Below, one piece after another: positions 33,130 through 41,107 of a stretch of DNA of 64,000 nucleotides. The stretch is from Spirochaetales bacterium. Lineage in GTDB: Bacteria > Spirochaetota > Spirochaetia > Treponematales > Treponemataceae. The stretch lies in NCBI GenBank assembly GCA_003252395.1, contig QKEL01000011.1, positions 372,001 to 436,000 of the forward strand. The letters are read 5' to 3'. Numbering within the stretch: the stretch's first letter is position 1; each line of letters opens with the position of its first letter. The notes below the pieces were generated by a model that worked only from the letters and a program-made list of their open reading frames with translations, did not search any database and was not told the DNA's origin. Both the position numbers and the translations under genes were made by a program.

Positions 33130-34898
33130 GGCTCGCCCTCCCCCGCGGAGAAGGACTCGATGATCGAATTGAGCGTTGCCTCCGTCTCCGCGGCGTTCTC
33201 GCCCAAAAGATAGGCGATTTTTTGAACCACGGCCAGGTTCTTGTCTATCACTTTTTTGGTCTGGCGGATTACCCGATCGCGGCGGACCTGGGGCGCGGTT
33301 ACGTCTTGAATGACCGCGCAGGCGCTTTCACCCTTCTCGATGGAGAACACCGTCGCCTGGTAAATTTTCCTTCGTTCGCGGAATTCATGCTCGCTCACGT
33401 CCGGCCCGTCGCGGGCTATGGCGTCGGCGCAAAAGGCGGCAAGCCCCGTAATCGCGGCCAAATCGGCCCCTTCCATCCCGGGCTTCGCCTCGTACATCGA
33501 AAGGATATCCTCTCCCATTAAACGGGCGAAGTTCTCGTTGCATTCGACTATCTTTAGGGCGGAATCGCAAATAACCACTCCCGAGGGCATGGCGCGAATC
33601 AGGCCATTGGCCTTTTTCTGGGCGAGCTTTCGCATGTACGAAAGGCACATGGTCTTTTCCGCGCGGGCGTCCAGCATGGCGGCAGCGAAGGCGCGACAGG
33701 TGTCATACCCGCAAGAGCCGCAATTAAGCTCGTCTCGGGCGGTAACCTTGCCCACGCTCCTGAGGGCGTTTCTAATTTCCTCGTCGGTATGCGACGTCGG
33801 GAACGTCGGCTTCTTGGGCAGGGTTCCGGTCATGTCGGGCCCCGCCTCCCGCGCGTCTCCGGCCCCTTCGGGGGCGGTTTCGGCATACTCGAGAAGCCGC
33901 ACGCGCCGCAACGCGGAACTGTGCCCCGGGCTGACGAGGGGTCCGTTCACGCAACCGCCCGGACAGGCGAGCAGCTCCATGAAAAGGGGGCGGTCCAGGG
34001 CTTCTTCGCTTAAGCCCGACAGGGCATTCCGTATCTCGGGAAGGCCGGATACGGTCATCATCCGCACGTCGCTCTTCCCCGAGGACTTTTTAATGGAAGC
34101 GATCATGCCGCCGTCCACCGGATAATAGGAGCCGGACGCGGCCCTCCAGGGAATGAAACCGTCGGCGGGACCGTCGCCGGCCCCGTTTCCGGCCAAGCCC
34201 GGCACGGGTTCGACCCCGGAAGCCGCGAACCAGGCGCGTAGGTCCGAGAAAGAAATCGCGCAATCGATATCGGGCCAGGCGTCGGCCTCGCGCTTTTTCG
34301 CCACGCACGGACCCGCGAACACGATTCCGATATCGTCGCCGTAGGTTTCGCGGAGAAAGCGGGCATGGGCTAGGAGGGGAGAGGCTCGGTCGGTAAGGTT
34401 ACCCGCGAGTTCGGGCATGCACTGCTTCACGAATTCCACGGCCGAGGGGCAGGCCGTGGACAAAAACAGGGTACGCCCGGACGCCTTATCGGCCCCGCCG
34501 TCTGCGCCGATGGCGCGGAAATCCGCCGCAAGGCGGGCGGAAACGAGATCGGCGCCGATAGCCGTTTCGGAAACGCCGAAAAAGCCGAGAGCGCGGATCG
34601 CGGCGGCCAGATCGGCCGGCTTCACCCCGCTAAATTCAGAGGCGAACGAGGGCGCGAGGGAGAGTATTACCTTTCCCTTGAGGGTCAAGAGCTGGCGGGC
34701 GCGGGACAGGTCGTCGCGGACCCGTTTCGCCCCCGCGGGACAGGCCAACACGCAATGGCCGCAGAAAACGCACAATTCGGATACCACCATCGCGTGTCCG
34801 CGTTCCACACGTATTGCCTTAACGGGGCATTCACGGATACATTTATAGCAGTCTTGGCACTGGGTTTTTTCGGTGTAGATGGGGCTTTGAAAATTCAT
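33126..34898 (-). CDS. Sensory [FeFe]-hydrogenase (HydS-like) with Fe-S and PAS domains
   Basis: A 590-residue protein. Two ferredoxin-type [4Fe-4S] motifs lie at the N-terminus (CQDCYKCIRECP, CVFCGHCVLACP). The H-cluster domain (about 75-355) has L1 STACPSAV, where the first Cys of TSCCP is Ala, L2 GPCVAKKRE and L3 LACPGGCVNGP. A four-Cys Fe-S domain (CGSCGYDTCRAF..., about 405-445) and a PAS domain (about 450-560) follow. Loss of the proton-transfer Cys and gain of PAS are hallmarks of sensory group C proteins such as HydS. It is expected to sense H2 or redox state, not to turn over fast. It overlaps genes on both sides by four bases. Confidence 0.88.
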   Translation of the reverse strand: MNFQSPIYTEKTQCQDCYKCIRECPVKAIRVERGHAMVVSELCVFCGHCVLACPAGAKRVRDDLSRARQLLTLKGKVILSLAPSFASEFSGVKPADLAAAIRALGFFGVSETAIGADLVSARLAADFRAIGADGGADKASGRTLFLSTACPSAVEFVKQCMPELAGNLTDRASPLLAHARFLRETYGDDIGIVFAGPCVAKKREADAWPDIDCAISFSDLRAWFAASGVEPVPGLAGNGAGDGPADGFIPWRAASGSYYPVDGGMIASIKKSSGKSDVRMMTVSGLPEIRNALSGLSEEALDRPLFMELLACPGGCVNGPLVSPGHSSALRRVRLLEYAETAPEGAGDAREAGPDMTGTLPKKPTFPTSHTDEEIRNALRSVGKVTARDELNCGSCGYDTCRAFAAAMLDARAEKTMCLSYMRKLAQKKANGLIRAMPSGVVICDSALKIVECNENFARLMGEDILSMYEAKPGMEGADLAAITGLAAFCADAIARDGPDVSEHEFRERRKIYQATVFSIEKGESACAVIQDVTAPQVRRDRVIRQTKKVIDKNLAVVQKIAYLLGENAAETEATLNSIIESFSAGEGEP

Positions 34899-35152
34899 TG
34901 GTCCCCCAGAAGCTTATGGGTCAGAAGATCGGCAAGCATGCCGGGCTGCACGCCCCGAAAAACCTCGCTGTCAATCTCGATAACGGGAGCATCCTTGCAG
35001 CGGCCGCTACAGAGGCAGCCGCGAAGCTCGACCCGGCAGGTCAGATCATGATCGCGGAGGAATCTGTCGATTATCTCCGTGTTAACGTTATTGCCGCGAG
35101 AGAAGCAAGAACTTCCCATACAGACTGTAATGACGGTTTCAGGCGCTTCCAC
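34895..35152 (-). CDS. Thioredoxin-like [2Fe-2S] ferredoxin, first gene of hydrogenase-sensor operon
   Basis: An 85-residue [2Fe-2S] protein with C-x4-C (CMGSSCFS) and a second Cys group CLCSGRC. It resembles, but is not closely identical to, the second such protein at 31634-31891. It starts at GTG with CAGGAG seven bases upstream, directly after the operon promoter. It is translationally coupled to hydS by a four-base overlap and is a likely electron link to it. Confidence 0.86.
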   Translation of the reverse strand: MEAPETVITVCMGSSCFSRGNNVNTEIIDRFLRDHDLTCRVELRGCLCSGRCKDAPVIEIDSEVFRGVQPGMLADLLTHKLLGDQ

Positions 35153-35170
35153 TTCGTGCTCCTGGAAAGT

Positions 35171-35199
35171 ATTGTATAAAAATATATCGATTTCGTCAA
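35171..35199 (-). promoter_or_regulatory. Promoter of the five-gene hydrogenase-sensor operon
   Basis: On the minus strand TTGACG (35194-35199), 17 bases, TACAAT (35171-35176). The leader is about 12 bases longer than the Shine-Dalgarno region. The same 65 bases hold the divergent methyltransferase upstream region. Confidence 0.75.
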
Positions 35200-35217
35200 C
35201 GTAACAGGAGAAGCCTG

Positions 35218-36027
35218 ATGGAATACCCCACTCCGCATGGCGCGGATCAACCGGAATACGCAGAGAACCTGCAGGAATTTTACGACGCTATCCGGGAATA
35301 TTATGACGAGCTTTTTCCCGTTGACGAAGGTGCGGTGGCCCTGATTACCGGACTGGTCGAGGATTTTCGCAAAAACTCCCCCATCCAGCCCCCCCCCATC
35401 TGCAGGTATCTCGGCATCGGATGCGCTACCGGAACCCTCGAAAACAGGATCTCCAGCCCGGCGCTCGACGTTACGGGCATTGACCGCAACCCCGGAATGG
35501 TCGAAACGAGCCAGCGCCGCATGAAGCGGGGCTATTCTTCTACCCGTTTTTTCGAGATGTCGGCCATCGACATTCGGCGGTTCCTAAAACCGGGTTCCTT
35601 CAATATTATCGGCTGCGTCAACAATACCCTGCCCTACCTCGCGGACGAGACCCTCGCGCGTAAATTCCTGTTCGACGCCAAGGCACTTCTCGCCCCCGGG
35701 GGAAAGCTCGTGCTTCAGTTCATCAACTTCGATTCCTTCGGGCCAAACGAAGCCGTGCGCCTCCCGGACAGGAGTTCCGTCCGGGTAAAGCTCTCCCGCT
35801 CCCTACATCCGGTAGAAGAGGGAGTATACGAGCTGGACGCGATTTTGGAGAAAGGAAGCGGCGCCTTCCTGGAGCTCGACGAGGGGACCGACCTCTTGGC
35901 GATAACCCGTCCGCGCCTCGAGGCCTGGGGCCGGGAAGGCGGGTTCGTCAATTTCGAGTACGGCGGCGATTATCTCGGCCGGCCATGGACCCCCGAAAGC
36001 CACTACACGGTGGCCATACTCAGCTAG
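35218..36027 (+). CDS. Class I SAM-dependent methyltransferase
   Basis: A 269-residue methyltransferase with motif I YLGIGCATGTLENRI, the acidic post-motif ITGIDRNPGMVE (as VTGIDRNPG), and later GSFNIIGCVNNTLPYL and LLAPGGKLVLQF. The C-terminal 80 residues are beta-rich as in class I enzymes acting on small molecules. The substrate is unknown. AGGAGA lies seven bases before the ATG. It is divergent from the hydrogenase-sensor operon and convergent with ricT with only five bases between them. Confidence 0.82.
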   Translation: MEYPTPHGADQPEYAENLQEFYDAIREYYDELFPVDEGAVALITGLVEDFRKNSPIQPPPICRYLGIGCATGTLENRISSPALDVTGIDRNPGMVETSQRRMKRGYSSTRFFEMSAIDIRRFLKPGSFNIIGCVNNTLPYLADETLARKFLFDAKALLAPGGKLVLQFINFDSFGPNEAVRLPDRSSVRVKLSRSLHPVEEGVYELDAILEKGSGAFLELDEGTDLLAITRPRLEAWGREGGFVNFEYGGDYLGRPWTPESHYTVAILS

Positions 36028-36032
36028 CCTTC

Positions 36033-36950
36033 CTATTGCACGCGCCACTTCCCGTCAACCCGGACCATCCGGGACGAGGGAATTTCAAGGACGCGGCCGT
36101 CTTCGCCCTGGAGCCTGATCATGCGGGTCAGGGGATTAACCTCGGCAACCCGAAAATTCGAATCGTCGTAATGCAGGCGAATTCCCTCGTTGGGCAAGGT
36201 CTTCCGCTCCTCGCTGTACCATTCGTGCTCGTAGGCGAGGCAGCACAAGAGGCGCCCGCACTGGCCGGAGATTTTAAGCGAATTGAGGGATAGGTTTTGG
36301 TCCTTCGCCATGCGGATCGAGACGGGCTTGAGCTTATCGGTCACGGAATGGCAGCAATACGAGCGGCCGCACACCCCCAAGCCTCCGGTAATCCGCGATT
36401 CGTCGCGAACGCCGATCTGGCGCAATTCTATGCGCATCTTGAATATGGAGACAAGGTCCTTCACCAACTCGCGAAAGTCCACGCGGTTTTCCGCGCTAAA
36501 GAAAAAAAGGATTTTCGGCTCGTCTAAGAGGTAATGGGTGGCGATCAGCTTCATATCGAGCCGATGTTGGGCCACTTTTTCCCGAAAGACCGAGAACGCG
36601 TGCGCTTCCTTCTCGCGGAATTCGGCGATTCGCGTCAGGTCGTGCTCCGTGGCCTTTCTGTCCACGGCTACCACGTCATCCGGCTTTATTCCTATCGGAA
36701 CGCGAACTCGCCCCATAACCTTTGCCAAATCCTTTCCGTAGCGGGTGGGAACCATTACGAGCTCCCCACCGACCAGCTCTTCGCCCTCGTGGGTCGCGTA
36801 GAGGCTCTCGCTGGAATACTCCAGTTTCAGGTGGTAAAGCACTTCCGGAAACACGTACGTGCCGGAATGGGTTTCCAGGACCTCCGACTGGGGGTCTTCC
36901 AGGCTGGAAAGATCCTCGCCGTGTATATCGTCATTGTATCCCGATGCCAT
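36033..36950 (-). CDS. ricT: PSP1-domain protein RicT (YaaT)
   Basis: A 305-residue PSP1/YaaT protein. It has the conserved block RIELRQIGVRDESR, then CGRSYCC and CGRLLCCLAYE, the two CGxxxCC motifs that carry Fe-S clusters in the Bacillus RicAFT complex. In Bacillus RicT supports RNase Y-dependent mRNA processing and acts in biofilm, competence and sporulation control. Whether RicA/RicF partners exist here is not visible. Next upstream is a YaaR homologue, matching the yaaR-yaaT neighbourhood of Firmicutes. It is the last gene of the M23-bactofilin-yaaR-ricT run. Confidence 0.92.
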   Translation of the reverse strand: MASGYNDDIHGEDLSSLEDPQSEVLETHSGTYVFPEVLYHLKLEYSSESLYATHEGEELVGGELVMVPTRYGKDLAKVMGRVRVPIGIKPDDVVAVDRKATEHDLTRIAEFREKEAHAFSVFREKVAQHRLDMKLIATHYLLDEPKILFFFSAENRVDFRELVKDLVSIFKMRIELRQIGVRDESRITGGLGVCGRSYCCHSVTDKLKPVSIRMAKDQNLSLNSLKISGQCGRLLCCLAYEHEWYSEERKTLPNEGIRLHYDDSNFRVAEVNPLTRMIRLQGEDGRVLEIPSSRMVRVDGKWRVQ

Positions 36951-36985
36951 TAAGGGTACCGCCTTTTTGCGCCCGCCCGCGTTTA

Positions 36986-37519
36986 TTAGGACAGTAAGTC
37001 CACGAGCAAGCCATTGATTTCCTCGATCCGTTCAAGCAAAGCCAATTGCGACTTTTGCCCGCCCAAGATCCCTGCAGCCAACTGCTCCAGCTTCTGGTCG
37101 ATTACCTGCACCTGCGTGAATTTCTTACGCTTCAGGATATTCCCGCCCGAGGTGCGCTCGGACACGTCGTAGGCGCGGTCCACCACGTATTTCACGAAGG
37201 ACCGAACCGCGCCCTTATAGGCGACGATATTGTCGGGTAAGGGCTTTTCCTTGAGGAGGTCGCCGGCGGAATGCACGTCGTCCAGCAGTCGCTCCAGGAT
37301 TTGCTCCGGCGAGAGGCCCCGATATTGCGCCGGAATGGATTCCGCGAGAGACGCTTCCGCGGATTCCGTCGCCCGTTCCTTTACCAAACGGCCGAATTCG
37401 GCCGCCTTGCTTTTTTCTTTTCTGGTCCCGCCCCGTACCGCGCCGCCGGAGAGGGCGGCTTGTCCGGCCACCGAGGCGAAAAAGGGGCTTCCCGAATCGA
37501 TGGGGCCCGGCCCGGCCAT
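36986..37519 (-). CDS. YaaR (DUF327) family protein
   Basis: A 177-residue soluble protein. The C-terminal 130 residues match YaaR: LLDDVHSAGDLLKEKP, YKGAVRSFVKYVVDRAYDVSER, RKKFTQVQVIDQKLEQLAAGIL. The N-terminal 45 residues are low complexity (Gly/Ser/Lys). Function is unknown; the gene travels with ricT/yaaT in Firmicutes as here, 35 bases apart. It begins within the bactofilin stop codon (TAATG, one-base overlap), indicating translational coupling. Confidence 0.8.
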   Translation of the reverse strand: MAGPGPIDSGSPFFASVAGQAALSGGAVRGGTRKEKSKAAEFGRLVKERATESAEASLAESIPAQYRGLSPEQILERLLDDVHSAGDLLKEKPLPDNIVAYKGAVRSFVKYVVDRAYDVSERTSGGNILKRKKFTQVQVIDQKLEQLAAGILGGQKSQLALLERIEEINGLLVDLLS

Positions 37520-37956
37520 TAGAGCGAACCGGCCGCGCGGGAAGCGGCGTAGGTGGCGGAGGCATACGCCTTCCGGTTATTGTATTCCGAAAGCGCTTCT
37601 TCGAAGCGCGCCTGGTCGTTCACCGCCACGCAGGGCCCGTTCAAGAGAACCTCTTCCTCCACGAGGAGCCTGCGGGTCAATACCGCGCCAAGCACCATGC
37701 CGGAGGAAAGAATGGTCACGCCCTCGGGCGCGACCACGTCGCCCTGGATCACGCCGCCAACGGACACCGAACGGGCGCGCACGGTGCCGCGTATGCGCGC
37801 GGCCTCGCCCACGATCACGTTGCCCGGCGTTTCGAGATTGCCGTCCAAGTCGCCGTCAATGCGGATAAAGCCGTTTACCTTGAGATTGCCGTGAATGGAA
37901 GAGCCGGGACCGATCAGCGTATTGATCGCGACTTCGTCCGGAAACTGAAAAGCCAT
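37519..37956 (-). CDS. Bactofilin
   Basis: A 145-residue bactofilin (DUF583). The central repeats run TLIGPGSSIHGNLKVNGFIRIDGDLDGNLETPGNVIVGE, shown here in short: IDGDLDGN and IVGEAARIRGTVRA, the regular five- to six-residue steps of a beta-helix that polymerises without nucleotide. The C-terminus carries a short helical tail. It sits nine bases after an M23 peptidase gene, the pairing known from spirochaetes, Helicobacter and Caulobacter, where bactofilins position peptidoglycan hydrolases and control cell shape. Confidence 0.92.
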   Translation of the reverse strand: MAFQFPDEVAINTLIGPGSSIHGNLKVNGFIRIDGDLDGNLETPGNVIVGEAARIRGTVRARSVSVGGVIQGDVVAPEGVTILSSGMVLGAVLTRRLLVEEEVLLNGPCVAVNDQARFEEALSEYNNRKAYASATYAASRAAGSL

Positions 37957-37965
37957 CGCGATCCC

Positions 37966-38994
37966 TTATTTACCGTTTTCTATCTTGATATTCAGGTATT
38001 TCATGGGGTCCACGACGTCAGAGCCGATATGCACCTCGTAGTGAAGGTGCGGGCCGGTGGAAACGCCGGTATTGCCGATATAGCCGATAACCTGACCCTG
38101 TTGCACGTACTCGCCGCGCTTTACGCGGTAGGACTGCATGTGTGCATATCGGGTATAGAACCCGTGCTTATGCTTAATAATGATATAGTTGCCGAAGCCC
38201 GGGTCAAAATCGGTGGTCACGACCTGACCGTCGGCGGTGGCGAGAATCGGATCGCCGGAGCGATACGTGGAAACGTCTACGCCCTTGTGAATGTACCACT
38301 GCCCGGTAAAGGGATGCTTGTTCTGGCCGAACTGCATGGAAATGTGGCCGATTCCGCCCTTGATGGGCCAAAGGCTCGGTATGTCCGAAAAGAGGGCGCT
38401 CTGGGAGTCCAGGAGCTTCCCGATTTCCTGAATGGGCTGAACCGAATTCTCGAGGTAGCCCCTCAGTTTCTGAAGCTCGGCAATCTCCTTCATGGAGCCC
38501 TGGGCGCTTTCCTTCACGTTAAAGAACGAGGTCAGGTCGCCGTTCTGGATATCGCTTTTAACGGTAGTCGCGCTCGAGTCAAGGCCGATGATGGACAGTG
38601 TGGACGAAAAGGCGCTTTGAAAGTTCTGGGCCGCCTTGAGCAGGCTGCCGGTTTCGTCTTTCAGGCGGTCAAGGCTCGCCCGGGTCTCGCGGCTTTCTTG
38701 CTGCAGCCGGGTAATGGTCGCGGTGGAATCGATGGAATTGCGGGTAAACCAAAAGAAGGAGGCGACAATGCCCACGGCGATGGCGATGAAGGACACCAGG
38801 GAAAACATGGTCGTCTGGAAATTGACGACGCGCTTTTGCGAGTGGGGAACGACCATAATGGTGAGCTTGCGCCGTCCGCCGTGAAAGACCGCGGATACGA
38901 AAGAGCCGACGGCCGAAATGCAGGACCGAAAAAAACGCCCGAGCGTTCGGACGAAGGAAATTTCAACGCGCTTATAGCCCCGTGTCTTGGCCAC
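37966..38994 (-). CDS. M23 (LytM) family peptidoglycan peptidase
   Basis: A 342-residue membrane-anchored peptidase. A single TM segment lies at about 56-78 after a basic N-terminus (KVEISF, HSQKRV). A coiled coil follows (about 85-150), then a linker, then the LytM domain (about 225-335) with IHKGVDVS, YTRYAHMQ and GPHLHYEV. The zinc ligands (HxxxD and HxH) are all present, so it should be active. It starts at GTG with GGAG seven bases upstream. It heads an operon with bactofilin and probably acts with it on cell shape. Confidence 0.9.
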   Translation of the reverse strand: MAKTRGYKRVEISFVRTLGRFFRSCISAVGSFVSAVFHGGRRKLTIMVVPHSQKRVVNFQTTMFSLVSFIAIAVGIVASFFWFTRNSIDSTATITRLQQESRETRASLDRLKDETGSLLKAAQNFQSAFSSTLSIIGLDSSATTVKSDIQNGDLTSFFNVKESAQGSMKEIAELQKLRGYLENSVQPIQEIGKLLDSQSALFSDIPSLWPIKGGIGHISMQFGQNKHPFTGQWYIHKGVDVSTYRSGDPILATADGQVVTTDFDPGFGNYIIIKHKHGFYTRYAHMQSYRVKRGEYVQQGQVIGYIGNTGVSTGPHLHYEVHIGSDVVDPMKYLNIKIENGK

Positions 38995-39021
38995 TATGCA
39001 ACTCCATAACTACTATATTGT

Positions 39022-39051
39022 ATCATAGCATGGATCAAAAAAATGTGTCAA
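39022..39051 (-). promoter_or_regulatory. Promoter of the M23-bactofilin-yaaR-ricT operon
   Basis: On the minus strand TTGACA (39046-39051), 18 bases, TATGAT (39022-39027), then a short leader with GGAG. Confidence 0.7.
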
Positions 39052-39080
39052 ACCGTTAAGCGCCACTCCCGGCTTTTTGG

Positions 39081-39139
39081 TTGACGGCACCCCGGCGGTG
39101 TGGTATCCTAAGGTATATAAACCTGCCGCAAGGCGGTTT
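39081..39139 (+). promoter_or_regulatory. tatD promoter and 5' leader hairpin
   Basis: TTGACG (39081-39086), 17 bases, TATCCT (39104-39109). The transcript would start near 39116 and at once form AAACC-T-GCC (39119-39127), GCAA tetraloop, GGC-GGTTT (39132-39139), an 8-bp stem with one bulged T. It may protect or regulate the message. Confidence 0.6.
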
Positions 39140-39156
39140 AACTACTCACCAACCGG

Positions 39157-39939
39157 ATGAAAGCCATGCAATTTTTTGATACTCACGCTCACATCGGGCT
39201 TATCTATGATGATCCCATTGAGCAGCTTCGTGTAATACAGGAAGCCAAACAGTCACACGTTACCCGCATCGTCAGCATTTGCAACAGCCTGCATGACTTC
39301 AGCGTCGTTTATCCCACCCTTAAATCCGCTTCGTCGGTATATCATGCCATTGGCGTTTCCCCGTCCGAGGTGACCAACCCCGGAAAGGACTGGATTCATA
39401 CGATCGAGGAGGGCCTCAAGCTCCCGAACGTGGTCGCGTTGGGCGAAATCGGGCTCGATTATTACCGGAAATTCGGCGATAAGAGATCGCAGATAGAGCT
39501 TTTCATAACCCAGCTTGAACTCGCGAACAAGGCGGACGTTCCCGTCATTATACATAATCGGGACGCGGGCAAGGATATATTAGACATTCTTGGCGAACGG
39601 CTTCCCGAGGCGGGGGGCGTGCTCCATTGCTACTCGGAAGACGCCGAATACGCCCGGATCGCGCTCGACCTGAACCTCTATTTCTCCTTCGCGGGCAACC
39701 TGACCTACCGAAACGCCCGGAACCTCCACGAAACCGTGCTGAGCCTCCCCCTCGACCGCATTCTGGTCGAGTCGGAAAGCCCCTTCATGGTCCCGGCGGA
39801 ATTCCGCGGCAAGCGCAATATGCCGTCCTACACGCCCTCTACCGTCCGTTTCATGGCCGAAATGCTGGAAATGGAACTCGAGGAGCTCGCGGCGCAGCTG
39901 TGGACCAACAGCTGTACCTTCTTCAAACTCCCGGAATGA
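39157..39939 (+). CDS. TatD-family metal-dependent hydrolase
   Basis: A 260-residue TIM-barrel hydrolase, often a 3'-5' DNA/RNA exonuclease. Metal-binding motifs are FDTHAHIGL, GEIGLDYY, IIHNRDAG and LHCYSED. Near the end the usual ETDxP motif reads VESESPF, so the conserved Asp is Glu. The second ATG at 39166 (FDTHAH three residues on) is an equally possible start, since no good Shine-Dalgarno is seen; GGATGA before it is weak. It overlaps the following dus gene by four bases (ATGA). Confidence 0.88.
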   Translation: MKAMQFFDTHAHIGLIYDDPIEQLRVIQEAKQSHVTRIVSICNSLHDFSVVYPTLKSASSVYHAIGVSPSEVTNPGKDWIHTIEEGLKLPNVVALGEIGLDYYRKFGDKRSQIELFITQLELANKADVPVIIHNRDAGKDILDILGERLPEAGGVLHCYSEDAEYARIALDLNLYFSFAGNLTYRNARNLHETVLSLPLDRILVESESPFMVPAEFRGKRNMPSYTPSTVRFMAEMLEMELEELAAQLWTNSCTFFKLPE

Positions 39940-41057
39940 GCGAAGAGGCCCGACCCGAAAGGGTTCGGCCGGGAACGGACAGTCCTGCCGATACCCTGAA
40001 TCGCGAAACGGTCCCCGCGGGACGGAGCCTCTACCGCCCCGTCTCCATCGGGAACCTCCGCCTGGCGGGGAACGTTTTTCTCGCGCCGGTGGCCGGCTAC
40101 TCCGACCGGGCGTTTCGCTCGCTCTGCATAGACTGCGGAGCCGATTTCACCTACACGGAAATGGTGTCCTCCGAGGCGCTTACCCGCAATTCCGGCAAAA
40201 CCGAAAGCCTCATGCTCCGCGCCCCAAACGAGGAACGCTACGCCGTCCAGATTTTCGGCGGCGACCCGGAACGGATGGGCGAAGCGGCGTTTATCGCCCT
40301 CGCGCAGACGGGCGCCGAATGCCTCGACATTAACGCCGGCTGTCCGGTACCCAAAATAGTGAAAACCGGGGCCGGTTCCGCCCTTACCCGCGACCCGGAC
40401 AGGCTCGCGCTCGTCACCCGCTCGGTAATCCGCGGCGCGAGGCGCTTTTCGGAAGAAACGGGCGCGGTTCCCGCGGCAGTGACCGTGAAGATCCGGTCCG
40501 GCTGGGACGCATCCGACCTGAGTTGGGAACGGGCGGCCAGGGCGGCCCTGGACGAAGGAGCGCAGGCAATCACCCTGCACCCCCGAACCCGCGCCCAGGG
40601 TTATGAGGGAAAATCGGACTGGTCCGTTCTCGCCGCCCTATCGGCCCTGGCGCGCCGCGACTATCCCGGCATACCGGTTTTCGGCTCGGGAGACCTTTTC
40701 GCCCCCGAAGACGCGGAGCGCATGCTCGCCGAAACCGGTTGCGACGGGGTAATGTTCGCCCGGGGAGCCATGGGAAACCCGTTCATCTTCACGCAAACGA
40801 GGGAACTCCTTACCGCGGGCGCGTACGCAGATATACCCGCCGAAACGCGGGTCAGGGCCGGATGGAAGGAATTGCTTGACCTGGTTTCCGATTCGGGCGA
40901 ACAGGCGGCCTGCCGGGAAATGCGTAAGCGGTTTTGCGCCTACACGAAGGGTATAGAAGGCGGAGCCGCGCTGCGGGCCGAAATCGTCCTGGCGGAAACG
41001 GCGGATGACTATCGGAAAATCTTTGAAACCCGCGGTTTTTCGTTAATCGCCCGGTAA
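39936..41057 (+). CDS. dus: tRNA-dihydrouridine synthase
   Basis: A 373-residue flavoenzyme that reduces uridines in tRNA. It has NVFLAPVAGYSDRAFR (FMN phosphate site), TEMVSSEAL, the catalytic Cys in NAGCPVPKIVKTGAGSAL, RSGWD, HPRTRAQGYEGKSDW and MFARGAMGNPFIF. The first 30 residues are a poorly conserved, charged extension. The ATG at 39936 overlaps the tatD stop; the open frame running upstream to 39627 is a shadow of tatD. The DusB-like subtype is likely but not certain. Confidence 0.93.
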   Translation: MSEEARPERVRPGTDSPADTLNRETVPAGRSLYRPVSIGNLRLAGNVFLAPVAGYSDRAFRSLCIDCGADFTYTEMVSSEALTRNSGKTESLMLRAPNEERYAVQIFGGDPERMGEAAFIALAQTGAECLDINAGCPVPKIVKTGAGSALTRDPDRLALVTRSVIRGARRFSEETGAVPAAVTVKIRSGWDASDLSWERAARAALDEGAQAITLHPRTRAQGYEGKSDWSVLAALSALARRDYPGIPVFGSGDLFAPEDAERMLAETGCDGVMFARGAMGNPFIFTQTRELLTAGAYADIPAETRVRAGWKELLDLVSDSGEQAACREMRKRFCAYTKGIEGGAALRAEIVLAETADDYRKIFETRGFSLIAR

Positions 41058-41072
41058 TGGACCGCCCAATGC

Positions 41073-41101
41073 TTGTATTACCCTTCGACAGCCGGTAGAA
41101 T
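41073..41101 (+). promoter_or_regulatory. Leaderless promoter of the gene at 41108
   Basis: TTGTAT (41073-41078), 17 bases, TAGAAT (41096-41101), six bases, ATG at 41108. There is no Shine-Dalgarno. Confidence 0.68.
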
Positions 41102-41107
41102 GGCCCC

